From the NCBI RefSeq assembly GCF_000337575.1, contig NZ_AOIM01000034.1, positions 124,670 through 188,669 on the forward strand: a stretch of DNA of 64,000 nucleotides, written 5' to 3'. Made by a program: the position numbers and the translations under genes. This document shows, piece after piece, positions 1 to 8,353 of this stretch (the first letter of the stretch is position 1; each line of letters opens with the position of its first letter). The notes beneath the pieces are model-generated. The model was not told the DNA's origin and made no database searches. It saw only the letters and a list, made by a program, of their open reading frames with translations. Source of the stretch: Natrialba hulunbeirensis JCM 10989. Its GTDB lineage: Archaea > Halobacteriota > Halobacteria > Halobacteriales > Natrialbaceae.

Positions 1-617
1 GCGTCCTCCTCGGTCATCACCTCGACTTCCTGCAGGCCGAGGTTCTCACAGACTTCGAGGATGGCTTCCTCGTCGCCGCCGGGCGAGGCCGACATCCCCG
101 TCACGAGCGGGTCTGCCGCGTCCGTGTGGTAGCGCTCGGCGATGTAGTTGTACGCGTAGTCGCCGGTCGCGCGGTGGCACTCGTCGAACGTCAGGTGAGT
201 CACGTCGGCGAGCGAGATCCGGCTCCCGACGAGGTCGTTTTCGATCACCTGCGGGGTGGCCATCACGACCGTCGCCTCCTCCCACAGTTCGGCGCGGTCG
301 TCCGGGCTCACGTCGCCGGTGAAGACGACGATTTCGTCGTCGGGAATCTGGAGCGCTTCGCGGTAGAAGTCGGCGTGTTGCTGGACGAGCGGCTTCGTCG
401 GGGCGAGCATCAGCGACGTGCCGCCGACCTCGTCGAGTCGCCGCGCCGTCACGAGCAGGCTCACGGTCGTCTTGCCGAGACCCGTCGGGAGACAAACGAG
501 CGTATGACCGTTCGCGGCGGTCCCGGCGAGTTTCAGCTGGTAGAGACGGCGCTCGAGAAAGTCGGACTCGAGTAGCGGGTGATCGATCGAGGGCGGCTCC
601 TCGTCCTGGGCTGCCAT
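1..617 (-). CDS. hef: Hef-like helicase/nuclease, N-terminal part (cut by window edge)
   Basis: The reverse strand from 617 encodes about 205 residues and runs off the left edge. Helicase motif I is LPTGLGKT (residues about 43-50), TPQVIEN lies near 121-127 and the Walker B motif is DECH at 145-148. MSASPGG further on is motif III. This order, and the DECH rather than DEAD box, fit the archaeal Hef (XPF/FANCM-type) helicase that acts on stalled forks; the nuclease half would lie outside the window. The ATG at 617 is the first start and is followed by an acidic leader. Recognition is from motifs and general resemblance. Another SF2 helicase such as a stand-alone DEAH protein is the main alternative, because the C-terminal nuclease domain cannot be seen. 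Confidence 0.85.
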   Translation of the reverse strand, partial: MAAQDEEPPSIDHPLLESDFLERRLYQLKLAGTAANGHTLVCLPTGLGKTTVSLLVTARRLDEVGGTSLMLAPTKPLVQQHADFYREALQIPDDEIVVFTGDVSPDDRAELWEEATVVMATPQVIENDLVGSRISLADVTHLTFDECHRATGDYAYNYIAERYHTDAADPLVTGMSASPGGDEEAILEVCENLGLQEVEVMTEED

Positions 618-858
618 TGGCGGCGGCTTCGACGCGGGTCCGGTTAAGGATTGAGAAAGCGAGGTGAAAGTAAATCTATTTTGAAGCCACATATTGTAGC
701 CTGATTGATCGCGCCATATCTCCTGAAATCTGGTGTACGACTTTAATATGGATAATGTGGATAGTAAAAACACATATCTAAAACTACTCAAAATTATATC
801 TGTGTACATCTGTATGCTTGTCTGTATGGCAGATTGTATTAATCAGAAGTTAAGACGA
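618..858. other. AT-rich upstream region of the protease gene
   Basis: This stretch is clearly richer in A and T than its surroundings. It sits between the divergent starts of hef (617) and the protease (859). An open frame continues upstream from 859 to an ATG at 733, but its translation is Ile/Lys/Cys-rich and unlike haloarchaeal protein, so I treat it as untranslated. AT-rich words suitable for promoters are present (for example around 671-680 and 740-790), but no single TATA box stands out. Confidence 0.5.
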
Positions 859-2064
859 ATGGGACGACGACGGTTTCTCAGCACTGTGGCCGGTCTCGGT
901 GTTTCAGGGGCTGCTTTGAACTTTCTCACAAAGGACGCTGTAGCCTCGGTTGATCTTGATGACGAGGTACCTCGCCTGTCGAAACTTCGTCACACGAATC
1001 ACGAAGCGGTGCTTCGCCGTGAGGAAAAGCCGCAACGTGAACCGATTTTCTATACGATTCCCCGAGACGAGTGGGCTGTCGTTGAAACTGCACACGATGC
1101 TGCCGCTCAAGTCAACAGCTTGTTGGAAGCAGAGGGAGCCAGCGACGGGGTAACTGCGGGTGTGACGACTGTCACGCGGGGCCATCATTCCCAGAAAGCC
1201 GTCATCGTGAAGCGCACTGTCAACCGAGGGGAGGAGGAAACAATCGAACCTACCCCTTCCAAAGAGAAATTGAGGGGAATGCTCCCTGATACAATATCTG
1301 GGACTGCCGGGGATGGTAATTATCGGAGAACGATTGATGGTATTCCGATCACAATTGAGACGGAGCAACTGTCTCTCTCTAGTCAGACCCAGGACACATC
1401 TAGTGGCCCTGGAAACTACTATAATCACGAGTACCGACCTGTTCCAGGGGGGTCGGTTCTTCAATGGGGAGATGCTGCGAGCTTTCAGTATGGCTCAGGA
1501 GGAACGCCGGTGCATGACGGAAGCAACAATGACTATAATCTTGTGACCGCTGGCCACGTGATTAAGGACGAGGATATGTACCAACCGGCAACTGACGACG
1601 ATCAACATATTGGTTCCCGAATGGACGACAAACATGACGATCCCGGCACGCCAGAGCCAGCATTCGACGCTGGTGTCATTGATCTTGACACAGATACGTA
1701 CCATCAGTTCGCTGGGGCCAGTGGTGACGATACTTATTGGGACGATGTCCACATCTTCGGTATTGTCGGTCGAGATGAACTTGTTGACAACGAGAACAGT
1801 GACTACAGTCTTCGAAGACGAGGTGCGAGAACAGGTATGGAATCCGGAACGCTCAACGAGGTCTACGACGACCACCATGCATTCGATACATCTGCAGACG
1901 AAGATGACGGCGACTCAGGGGGGCCCCACTTCATGCGCGAATACAACTCTGGTCTCGGAATCTACGAAGCATATATTGCGGGAATTCATTATGCCGGGAA
2001 CACAAAAATGTCCCGTGCAACGATGATGAGCGCCATTGAATCAGAATACTCGGTTGCAGTCTGA
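859..2064 (+). CDS. Tat-exported trypsin-like (S1-type) serine protease
   Basis: A protein of about 401 residues. It starts at the ATG that places a twin-arginine signal (MGRRRFLST followed by a hydrophobic stretch) at the N-terminus; ATGs at 733 and 826 would add an implausible leader. The chymotrypsin-fold triad is visible: His in TAGHV (residue about 233), Asp in FDAGVI (about 270) and Ser in GDSGGPH (about 353). About 200 residues precede the catalytic domain and may be a propeptide or adhesion region. The export route implies an extracellular, folded, salt-adapted protease. Codon use is less GC-rich than in the neighbours, suggesting transfer. The stop overlaps the next start (TGATG), so the downstream lipoprotein is probably co-translated. 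Family assignment is solid; substrate is unknown. Confidence 0.88.
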   Translation: MGRRRFLSTVAGLGVSGAALNFLTKDAVASVDLDDEVPRLSKLRHTNHEAVLRREEKPQREPIFYTIPRDEWAVVETAHDAAAQVNSLLEAEGASDGVTAGVTTVTRGHHSQKAVIVKRTVNRGEEETIEPTPSKEKLRGMLPDTISGTAGDGNYRRTIDGIPITIETEQLSLSSQTQDTSSGPGNYYNHEYRPVPGGSVLQWGDAASFQYGSGGTPVHDGSNNDYNLVTAGHVIKDEDMYQPATDDDQHIGSRMDDKHDDPGTPEPAFDAGVIDLDTDTYHQFAGASGDDTYWDDVHIFGIVGRDELVDNENSDYSLRRRGARTGMESGTLNEVYDDHHAFDTSADEDDGDSGGPHFMREYNSGLGIYEAYIAGIHYAGNTKMSRATMMSAIESEYSVAV

Positions 2065-2690
2065 TGGCTTTGGGTCGTCGCCGGTTTTTGGCTTCCGGTG
2101 GTGCAGCGATTGGCAGTGTGTGTGCCGGATGTTCGATGCCCTCACAGACGGATAACCGGAAATACATGATCGGAATGGATACTGGATTGGAGCTTACGGA
2201 CGTTTCTAGCCACAAAGAAGCCGACGTTCGATTTGAGGCCGAACTGTGCCACGGAACGATCGAGACGCCACCGGAGATCGAGTTCCGACTGACAAATACC
2301 GGCTTTCCCCGCCAGTTCTTTTTCGGAGCGAAGCCGCCGTTTACAGCGGTACTAAGCGAGGAGGGAACTCTCACGCTCATTCCTGAAGGTGACGGTACTT
2401 ATGTAGGGCCAGTTGATCCAGATGGTCCCGAACGCCCGGCAGAGTTCATCCCCGACTCCCCCAACGAGGGATGCTGGCGGGCGCTGGGAACACCACTCAA
2501 GGTGAGCATCGGGAAAGCGATACCGCTGGATCGCGATGAGACGATTTCGGTTCGCTACACCGTGCTCGTGTCGGCCGATCACGACGTAGCGTGTCCACCG
2601 AACGGCTCTCATCAGGTGACAAGCAGGTTCTCGATTGGGACAGTTCAGGAGAACGTACACGAGGCGACAGCCACACTGCACGTTGGCTAA
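2064..2690 (+). CDS. Tat lipoprotein, coupled to the upstream protease
   Basis: A 208-residue protein whose ATG overlaps the protease stop by one base. It begins with GRRRFLASGG and a lipobox ending AGC (Cys near residue 22), so it should be exported by Tat and anchored by a lipid. The remainder is a beta-rich, acidic region with phrases such as EIEFRLTNTGFPRQFF, resembling extracellular Ig-like folds including BsuPI-type inhibitor domains. Three further cysteines lie in the mature part (residues near 55, 137 and 177). I do not recognise a specific family. The tight coupling suggests it works with the protease as inhibitor, chaperone or anchor, which is inference only. Confidence 0.8.
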   Translation: MALGRRRFLASGGAAIGSVCAGCSMPSQTDNRKYMIGMDTGLELTDVSSHKEADVRFEAELCHGTIETPPEIEFRLTNTGFPRQFFFGAKPPFTAVLSEEGTLTLIPEGDGTYVGPVDPDGPERPAEFIPDSPNEGCWRALGTPLKVSIGKAIPLDRDETISVRYTVLVSADHDVACPPNGSHQVTSRFSIGTVQENVHEATATLHVG

Positions 2691-2871
2691 CGACGATACG
2701 AGAGTGGAAATTCGAGTCGGTTCGAATTTCGGTATCGGCAGGGGACTCTCTGTGGTCGTCATCGCGAACAAACTTCGACGATTTCATCGATTCGAACTGT
2801 CTCGAACGAACGTCCGCCGTATTATCCCTATTTCCAACATGTGACACGAGTGGCACGCAAGGTGCCCTCGG

Positions 2872-3465
2872 ATGCCCGAACACGACATCGAGTCGCTGAC
2901 GCCCCGTGAGCGCGCCCGAATTATCAAGTCTGCCGTCGCACCGCGCCCCATCGCCTGGATCAGTACAACGAGTGCCGATGGCGTCGACAACCTCGCACCG
3001 TTCAGCAGTTACAACTACATCTCTTCCGCGGAGCCTGTCGTCCTCTTCAATACCCCGTACGCAGAGAGCGGCGAGCAGAAGGACACGCCACGAAACGCAC
3101 TCGAGACGGAGGCGTTCGCGGTCAACGTCGTTCCCGAGGCGCTGGCTGAGCAGATGGACACGACCTCCGCTGATCTCGATCCTGACGAAAACGAGTTCGA
3201 GTTCGCCGGCGTTGAGCGGGCCGACTGCGAACGAATCGACGCGCCGCGAGTCGCGGACGCGACGGTCACGATGGAGTGTACGCTATACGATTCGTTGCAC
3301 GTCCGCGACCGACTCGTGATTCTGGGTGACGTCGAGTACGTTCACGTCGACGAGTCGGTGCTGACGGACGGGCAAATCGACGCCGCGAAGATCGATACGG
3401 TGGCTCGCCTCGGCGGGCCCTACTACACCGACAGCGAGCCGATCGAACTCGAGCGCCAGTTCTGA
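2872..3465 (+). CDS. Flavin reductase-like FMN-binding protein
   Basis: A 197-residue protein with the split-barrel flavin reductase (DIM6/NTAB) signature near the N-terminus: VAPRPIAWISTTS followed by NLAPFSSYNY, which in this family binds FMN. Length fits the family. An AGGTG stretch at 2860-2864 lies 8 bases before the ATG and may serve as a ribosome-binding site. Members reduce flavins with NAD(P)H or are flavoprotein esterase/oxidoreductase relatives; no partner monooxygenase lies nearby, so the substrate is unknown. It converges on the MFS gene, leaving only about 28 bases between stops. Confidence 0.88.
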   Translation: MPEHDIESLTPRERARIIKSAVAPRPIAWISTTSADGVDNLAPFSSYNYISSAEPVVLFNTPYAESGEQKDTPRNALETEAFAVNVVPEALAEQMDTTSADLDPDENEFEFAGVERADCERIDAPRVADATVTMECTLYDSLHVRDRLVILGDVEYVHVDESVLTDGQIDAAKIDTVARLGGPYYTDSEPIELERQF

Positions 3466-3493
3466 TTTCGTCCCATCTTCTGATTCTCACGCG

Positions 3494-4669
3494 CTATCCC
3501 TCTGGCAACCAGTAAACGAGCACCATCGCACCGACCGCAAGGACGGCCAGCAGGATGTACCCCTCGTTGAAGAAGCCGCGGTCGGCGAGCGCGCCGAACA
3601 AAACCGGACTCGCCGCGCCGATGGTCATGTAGAACGTCCGCAGGAAGCCGAGCCCTGTCCCCTTCATATCCGCCGGAAACGCCGCTGTCATGTACGTCAG
3701 CGTCATCGTTCCGTAGCCGAGGATACTGCTGAGGAGGATGGTGCCGCCCACGATCGGCCAGAACCCCTCGAGGAACGGCAGCGCGGCGAGTGCGAACGCG
3801 ATGACCCCGAGCACGGCCGGCAGCGAGCGGCGGATGCCAAACCGGTCGTACAGATTCCCCGTCACCGGCTGGACGACGATGCCGAGCGCGAAGAAGGCGC
3901 TGAACAGTCCTGTCGCGACCGCCGGCGAGAAATCCTTGATCTCGATCAGATACGTCGGGTAGAAGCCCGTAAACGCCTGCCAGATGCAGTAGGTGAGGAT
4001 CTGGATCGCCGTGACGACGATAATCGCTCGCCGGCGCAACTGGACGGCGACGTAGCGGACCGTCTCGAGTGACATGCTGTCGACCGCGCTCGACTCGCCG
4101 GAGGTTCGGTTCGGGACGACGAGCCACAGAAAGAAGGCGGCGAGCCCGAAGAGGGGGACGGCGAGGCCGAAGCCGAACTGCCAGGCGAGTGTTGCTGCAA
4201 TCGCGCCGGCAACGAGTGGGAGAACGGCGTTGCCGACCTCGCCCGCGGCCATCGTGATGCCAATCGCGGTGCCGTCGTTGTCGGGGAAGACGTCGGAGAG
4301 AATGGTGAACCGGGCGACGCCGTAGAGCGCCGTTCCGAAGCCGAAACAGGCCGTCGCGACGAAGACGATCGGTGCCGAATTGGCGACGGCGACGAGCCCG
4401 AGCGTCGCTGCTGAAATGACTGTGCTCACGACGAGCACGTTCCCCTCACCGAGTCGATCAGCGAGGATACCACCCGGCAGCTGTCCGAGCGCGTACGCGA
4501 GCCAGAGCACGGTCAGCAGGAAGCCGGCCGTCGTCAGATCGAGGCCGTACGATTCCTGCAGATAGGGAAGCAACACCGGGTACGCCAGGCGAACGCCGAT
4601 CGAGAGAAACCAGCCGGCGGCAACGGCGGCAAGGATCTTGCCGCGCCTGCCGGTCAGAAACGTTCTCAC
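3494..4669 (-). CDS. MFS transporter
   Basis: About 391 residues with roughly 12 hydrophobic segments, typical of the major facilitator superfamily. The loop after the second segment reads GGILADRLGEG, matching the MFS motif G-x-x-x-D-R. The open frame extends upstream to 4852, but that extension is not hydrophobic or haloarchaeal in composition. I prefer the GTG at 4669, giving RTFLTGRRGKI just before the first membrane segment; a GTG at about 4708 is an alternative. The substrate cannot be told from sequence. The gene has no operon partner: the downstream neighbour is convergent and the next gene upstream is divergent. Confidence 0.88.
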   Translation of the reverse strand: MRTFLTGRRGKILAAVAAGWFLSIGVRLAYPVLLPYLQESYGLDLTTAGFLLTVLWLAYALGQLPGGILADRLGEGNVLVVSTVISAATLGLVAVANSAPIVFVATACFGFGTALYGVARFTILSDVFPDNDGTAIGITMAAGEVGNAVLPLVAGAIAATLAWQFGFGLAVPLFGLAAFFLWLVVPNRTSGESSAVDSMSLETVRYVAVQLRRRAIIVVTAIQILTYCIWQAFTGFYPTYLIEIKDFSPAVATGLFSAFFALGIVVQPVTGNLYDRFGIRRSLPAVLGVIAFALAALPFLEGFWPIVGGTILLSSILGYGTMTLTYMTAAFPADMKGTGLGFLRTFYMTIGAASPVLFGALADRGFFNEGYILLAVLAVGAMVLVYWLPEG

Positions 4670-4887
4670 GCTCGATAACGATTCGGACCGAAACAGGTGT
4701 GCCACAGTCTGGCTCAGCCGTTGGCTTTCGTTGCCTATGATAGCATCTGTACGGTACGATGTTGCCGATATCGATACTCGAACTTGCTGGTGCTCCACTC
4801 GATGCAGTTCCAACACCAGCCCGCTCCTCCGACACTGCATGCCACCGACCAACGCTTTTGTTGCTCCTTCCCGTACATCGTGATACT

Positions 4888-5022
4888 ATGTGCCACTGCT
4901 TCGACGAAGTCGACGACCTGTCCGAGACGAAACGTGAGGCAATCCGCGCCGAACACAGTATCGACGAACTCCGGACGGAGTACTCCGCCGACGAACTCGA
5001 GAAACTCGGCGTCAGTGCCTGA
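4888..5022 (+). CDS. Small acidic haloarchaeal protein (44 aa)
   Basis: A 44-residue ORF starting MCHCFDEVDDLSE and rich in Glu and Asp. Third codon positions are strongly G/C, as in real genes here, whereas the in-frame extension upstream to 4759 is not. A Cys-His-Cys cluster at the N-terminus could bind a metal. The rest looks helical, with heptad-like IDELRTEYSADELEKL. It sits between the divergent MFS gene and the convergent carboxypeptidase gene. I cannot name a family. Confidence 0.6.
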   Translation: MCHCFDEVDDLSETKREAIRAEHSIDELRTEYSADELEKLGVSA

Positions 5023-5073
5023 ATCGGTTCGCTACGCCAACAATAGTCGCCGAGCCACTGATCCTGTCGCGGC

Positions 5074-6600
5074 TCAGCCACTCTCCTCAGCGATCGCTGT
5101 TACGAGTTCGTCGACCCGCGGTGACGCGCCGTTGGCTCGCTCGCCCGTCAGATTCGCCGCGAGCACCGCGAAACTCGTCGCCGGTTCGCCGTCGTCTTCA
5201 ATAACGCCCGCGAGACACGTCACGCCCCGAAGCGAGCCGGTTTTGGCTCGAATCGTTGCGTCGACGTCCCCGAGTCGGTTCCGAAGCGTGCCGTCCTCGC
5301 CGGCGACTGCCATCGTCCCGTAGAACTCCTCGCCCCAGTCGGCGTCGAGTGCCCACTCGATCATCGAGACCGCGTCGCGCGCCGAGGCGAGGTCGTGTCT
5401 GGACAGTCCGGAGCCATCGCGAATCTGTGGCGTCTCCGCACCGGCCGCCGCGAGCGTCTCGTCGAGATACGACTCCCAGACCGACCAGGAGCCGTTTCCG
5501 GTACCCTCGCGCTCGTAGGCCACCGTTCTGGCGATGTTCTCCGCAACCATGTTGTACGACCAGTGGTTGAGTCCCTCCGCGATGTCGGACAGCGGTACCG
5601 ACTCGTGAGTCGTCACCTCTTCCGTGAACTCGATCGGCTCGTCGCTGATCTCGATTTCGGGTTCCGGACCGCCGCCACCCGGCGTGATCTCGACACCCTC
5701 GTCCGCGAGCGCCCGCGCGAAGACTCTCGCAGCGTGCTCGTTCGGCGTCGCGACCGGAACCGACGCCGTCGCCTCGTCGTCCGGCACCATCCGCCCGTTC
5801 ACCTCGGCGGTATTCGTCCAGTGGTTGGGCGTCGTTATCGTCACGAACCGGTCGCTGTCGACGCACTCGAGTTCAATCTCGACATCAACGAGCCCCGAGT
5901 CGGGTTCGACCGTGTGCTCGAACTCGCAGTCGTCGCCCTGCCGGGAGACCGTTACCTCGGCCTCGTTGTGGTTGACGACGAACGCCGAACTCTTCGAGCC
6001 GTACGTGTTCACCGCGTCGCCGAGCGTCCACCCCGGCGGGTACTCGCCGTCGTCGAACGCGGAGACGTCGACGACGAGCCGATCGGTGACGCGCTCGATG
6101 CCGGCGTCGGCGACGGCCGCCGCGAGTGCTTCGAGGTCCGACGCCGTGAGGTCCGGATCGCCGCTGGCGACGACACCGAGCGATTCCACGACGCGCTGAT
6201 TTCGGCGGTCGCCGACGACGCCGACAGTCGTCTCGTACCGATAGTCGGGGCCGAGTTCGTCGAACGCGGCCGCAGTGGTCAACAATTTTGTCGTCGACGC
6301 TGGCTGGACGGGTCGTTCCGACCCGCTGTCGGCGATCACGTCCCCGGTTTCGATGTCGCGTGCGAAGACGCTGATCGCCGCCTGATCGAGGTGGTCGAAC
6401 ACGTCGCCGGCGTCGACCGGTGGCCCCTGTTGGGTTTGCTGACTCTGCCCGGCTTGCTGCTCCTGGTCGCTTTCCTGTGTCTGTTCTTCCTCCGCCTCAT
6501 CCGCGGCGCTGGCCTGACTCCCCGCTACCAGCCCCGTAACTGCTGTGAGTCCCGTTGCCTGTACGAATCGCCGTCTATCGAGCGTGAGCGCGCTGAACAT
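5074..6600 (-). CDS. PBP4-like D-alanyl-D-alanine carboxypeptidase (peptidase family S13)
   Basis: A 508-residue secreted protein. A Tat signal (LDRRRFVQATG, cleavage near SQASA) is followed by a Glu/Gln-rich linker (about 34-60). The three penicillin-binding active-site motifs are intact: STTK with nucleophile Ser102 and Lys105, SYN at 348-350, and KTG at 453-455. DGSGLSRHD, another S13 landmark, lies between the last two. In bacteria this family cleaves the terminal D-Ala of peptidoglycan. Haloarchaea lack murein, so the real substrate must be something else, perhaps D-amino-acid peptides or an esterase/beta-lactamase-like reaction. Probably acquired from bacteria long ago, since codon use matches the host. 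Confidence 0.9.
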   Translation of the reverse strand: MFSALTLDRRRFVQATGLTAVTGLVAGSQASAADEAEEEQTQESDQEQQAGQSQQTQQGPPVDAGDVFDHLDQAAISVFARDIETGDVIADSGSERPVQPASTTKLLTTAAAFDELGPDYRYETTVGVVGDRRNQRVVESLGVVASGDPDLTASDLEALAAAVADAGIERVTDRLVVDVSAFDDGEYPPGWTLGDAVNTYGSKSSAFVVNHNEAEVTVSRQGDDCEFEHTVEPDSGLVDVEIELECVDSDRFVTITTPNHWTNTAEVNGRMVPDDEATASVPVATPNEHAARVFARALADEGVEITPGGGGPEPEIEISDEPIEFTEEVTTHESVPLSDIAEGLNHWSYNMVAENIARTVAYEREGTGNGSWSVWESYLDETLAAAGAETPQIRDGSGLSRHDLASARDAVSMIEWALDADWGEEFYGTMAVAGEDGTLRNRLGDVDATIRAKTGSLRGVTCLAGVIEDDGEPATSFAVLAANLTGERANGASPRVDELVTAIAEESG

Positions 6601-6803
6601 AGCCCGGCCTCGAATGGGCGATGCTAATTACTAACCACCACACCTAGCATGCTAGTTGGTAACGAATACAGTCACGAAACGTAACTGCTCGTGCTCGAGA
6701 CGAACGGGGAGCAGAACAACAAAATCCGACACAATTCAGACCGGACGAACCCGATTCAGGCAGAGCAGAGCGCCCGTCAGACCGGGACGAATCCGAACCA
6801 GAT

Positions 6804-7394
6804 TCAAATCGGGACGAACTCGAGTACAACCCACGCGAGCACGCCGGCGTAGATCGGAATCGTCAGGTTGTCGTCGACGATGAAATCGCCAATCTGGACC
6901 TTCACGCCGTCGGCGATGGTCGCGCCGAGGGCGGCCGCGAGGACGGCGAGCGGGGTTTCATACAAGAAGGGCGCGGCGATGATCGCACTCACGACGAACA
7001 TCGTGACGAGGACCTTCGTGCTCTTGACCCGCCGCAGCGTGTTATCCGAGACAGCGCCGCTGATCGGATCGCCGACCGCGAGCATCAACATCGCCGGCAG
7101 CGCGATTTCGGGCTGGAAGAGCAGGACCACGATGGTCATACTCACCATGTAGTAGCCGTAGCCCGCGAACTGGTCCTGTTCGTAGTCGCGGGTCAACTTC
7201 TCGTAGATCCAGAGGTCGAGTCCGACGTTCAGTCGGACGAACTCGAGTGCGATCGTGCCAACGGCGAGGACCGTCATCAGGACGCCAAAGCGTTCCCAGG
7301 TGAGGCCGAGGTCGAGGTAGGTTGCGAGCAGATAGAGGGCGACCAGGCCGGCCCCACTCGAGTGGACGAGCCGTCGTTTGAGTTCGTCGGCCAT
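6804..7394 (-). CDS. Polyprenol/dolichol kinase-like membrane protein
   Basis: The 196-residue product starts at MADELKRRLVHSSG (ATG at 7394); the frame extends upstream to 7550 but without coding character. It has about six membrane segments. The cytidylyltransferase/dolichol-kinase signature is visible as AVGDPISGAVSD followed by RRVKSTK, the CTP-binding region of the SEC59/DGK1-type kinases. Such enzymes phosphorylate dolichol or other polyprenols with CTP, supplying the lipid carrier for archaeal N-glycosylation. No glycosylation genes are adjacent. Phosphatidate cytidylyltransferase is the alternative within the same superfamily. Confidence 0.82.
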   Translation of the reverse strand: MADELKRRLVHSSGAGLVALYLLATYLDLGLTWERFGVLMTVLAVGTIALEFVRLNVGLDLWIYEKLTRDYEQDQFAGYGYYMVSMTIVVLLFQPEIALPAMLMLAVGDPISGAVSDNTLRRVKSTKVLVTMFVVSAIIAAPFLYETPLAVLAAALGATIADGVKVQIGDFIVDDNLTIPIYAGVLAWVVLEFVPI

Positions 7395-7833
7395 CGTTTC
7401 GTCTCTGTTTCTCCCGTCGGAGGTGGTGACCTTCAGTGCGTCGGTTACGTCCAACCGTTTGCGCTGCGTGGGCCGCAGAGCGATCGCACTCGGCAAACTG
7501 GTGATGAAAAGCCCTCCTCCCTCCGTTTCAGCCCGTACGGGCCTCCACATCGGTCGTCGGCCCGCTCGCTTGGCCTCCGGCCTCGCTCACGGATTCAATC
7601 TTGCTCTCGAGGCGGTTCCGACACTCGCAACCGTTTTTGTTCCGTTGCTTCCTCTTACGGACTGCCACTGTCGTCCCTCGTTCTCGGTGACCTCGAGTTC
7701 GGCCTCGTTCTGCGGGGGAAGACGCCGACAGCGATGGGGAAGCCTCTGGCTCGAGGGTGAGAGATCCTCGTCCCACACCGATTACATGCCAAAGTAGGTA
7801 TTATTTTACTGTCGGTTCTAGAACAGTTACAAA
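7395..7833. other. Intergenic region without a recognised gene
   Basis: About 440 bases between divergent starts. Several open frames cross it on both strands, but none has the acidic composition of real genes here. The only element I can support is the AT-rich box close to the downstream ATG (listed separately). Confidence 0.5.
7799..7808 (+). promoter_or_regulatory. TATA-like box before the 7834 gene
   Basis: The sequence tattatttta lies 26-35 bases before the ATG at 7834. That is the spacing expected for a haloarchaeal TATA box on a leaderless or nearly leaderless transcript. Confidence 0.5.
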
Positions 7834-8265
7834 ATGAGTTCGACCGTGTTGCGTGCGGTGTTTCCGGATCGCCCGCCGACGAAAATCGATGTCGTCTCAG
7901 GAGGCCTCGCTGGTGGCCTCGCACTCCTTCACGGAACCTGGCCCGCTCCGGGTAACGGGTTACGCTGGGAGTGGATTGCGCTCGGGTTCGTCCTCGGTGC
8001 AATCGTACTGGGACCGGTCGCACAATCGCCGGTCGGGAAGCGGATCGGGACGATGGCTCGCGATCTCAGCATTGCCGCCCGTCTCGTCGTGATGGCGATC
8101 GTCATCACAGTGACGCTCGTACTCGCTACTGTCGTTTTTCCAGACGTGATCTTTCGCAACGTCTCCATCGGTATCCTCGCAGTGATCCCGTTCTACGTCG
8201 TCGGACACGTTGCCGTCGCCAGAGAACTCGGCGGCTGGAAGCCAGCGTCGGAGTCAGACTCGTAG
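7834..8265 (+). CDS. Small integral membrane protein
   Basis: A 143-residue protein with about four hydrophobic segments (residues near 22-36, 48-62, 82-103, 108-130) and short charged ends. A good TATA-like box precedes the ATG at leaderless distance. No catalytic motif is visible. It resembles uncharacterised haloarchaeal membrane proteins; I cannot assign a function. Its stop and that of the convergent glyS gene are about 90 bases apart. Confidence 0.8.
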   Translation: MSSTVLRAVFPDRPPTKIDVVSGGLAGGLALLHGTWPAPGNGLRWEWIALGFVLGAIVLGPVAQSPVGKRIGTMARDLSIAARLVVMAIVITVTLVLATVVFPDVIFRNVSIGILAVIPFYVVGHVAVARELGGWKPASESDS

Positions 8266-8353
8266 GCCCCTGTTCTCCGATCGCTGTCTCCGTTCCTCCT
8301 GTCGTTCCTGTTCTCCCGTTCCGCTATGCCGCTACCGACTCCCGCTGTTTCCG

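Noticed and set aside
733..858. Longer start for the serine protease at 733
   Set aside because: The extra 42 residues are Ile/Lys/Cys-rich and would bury the Tat signal; the ATG at 859 places it at the N-terminus.
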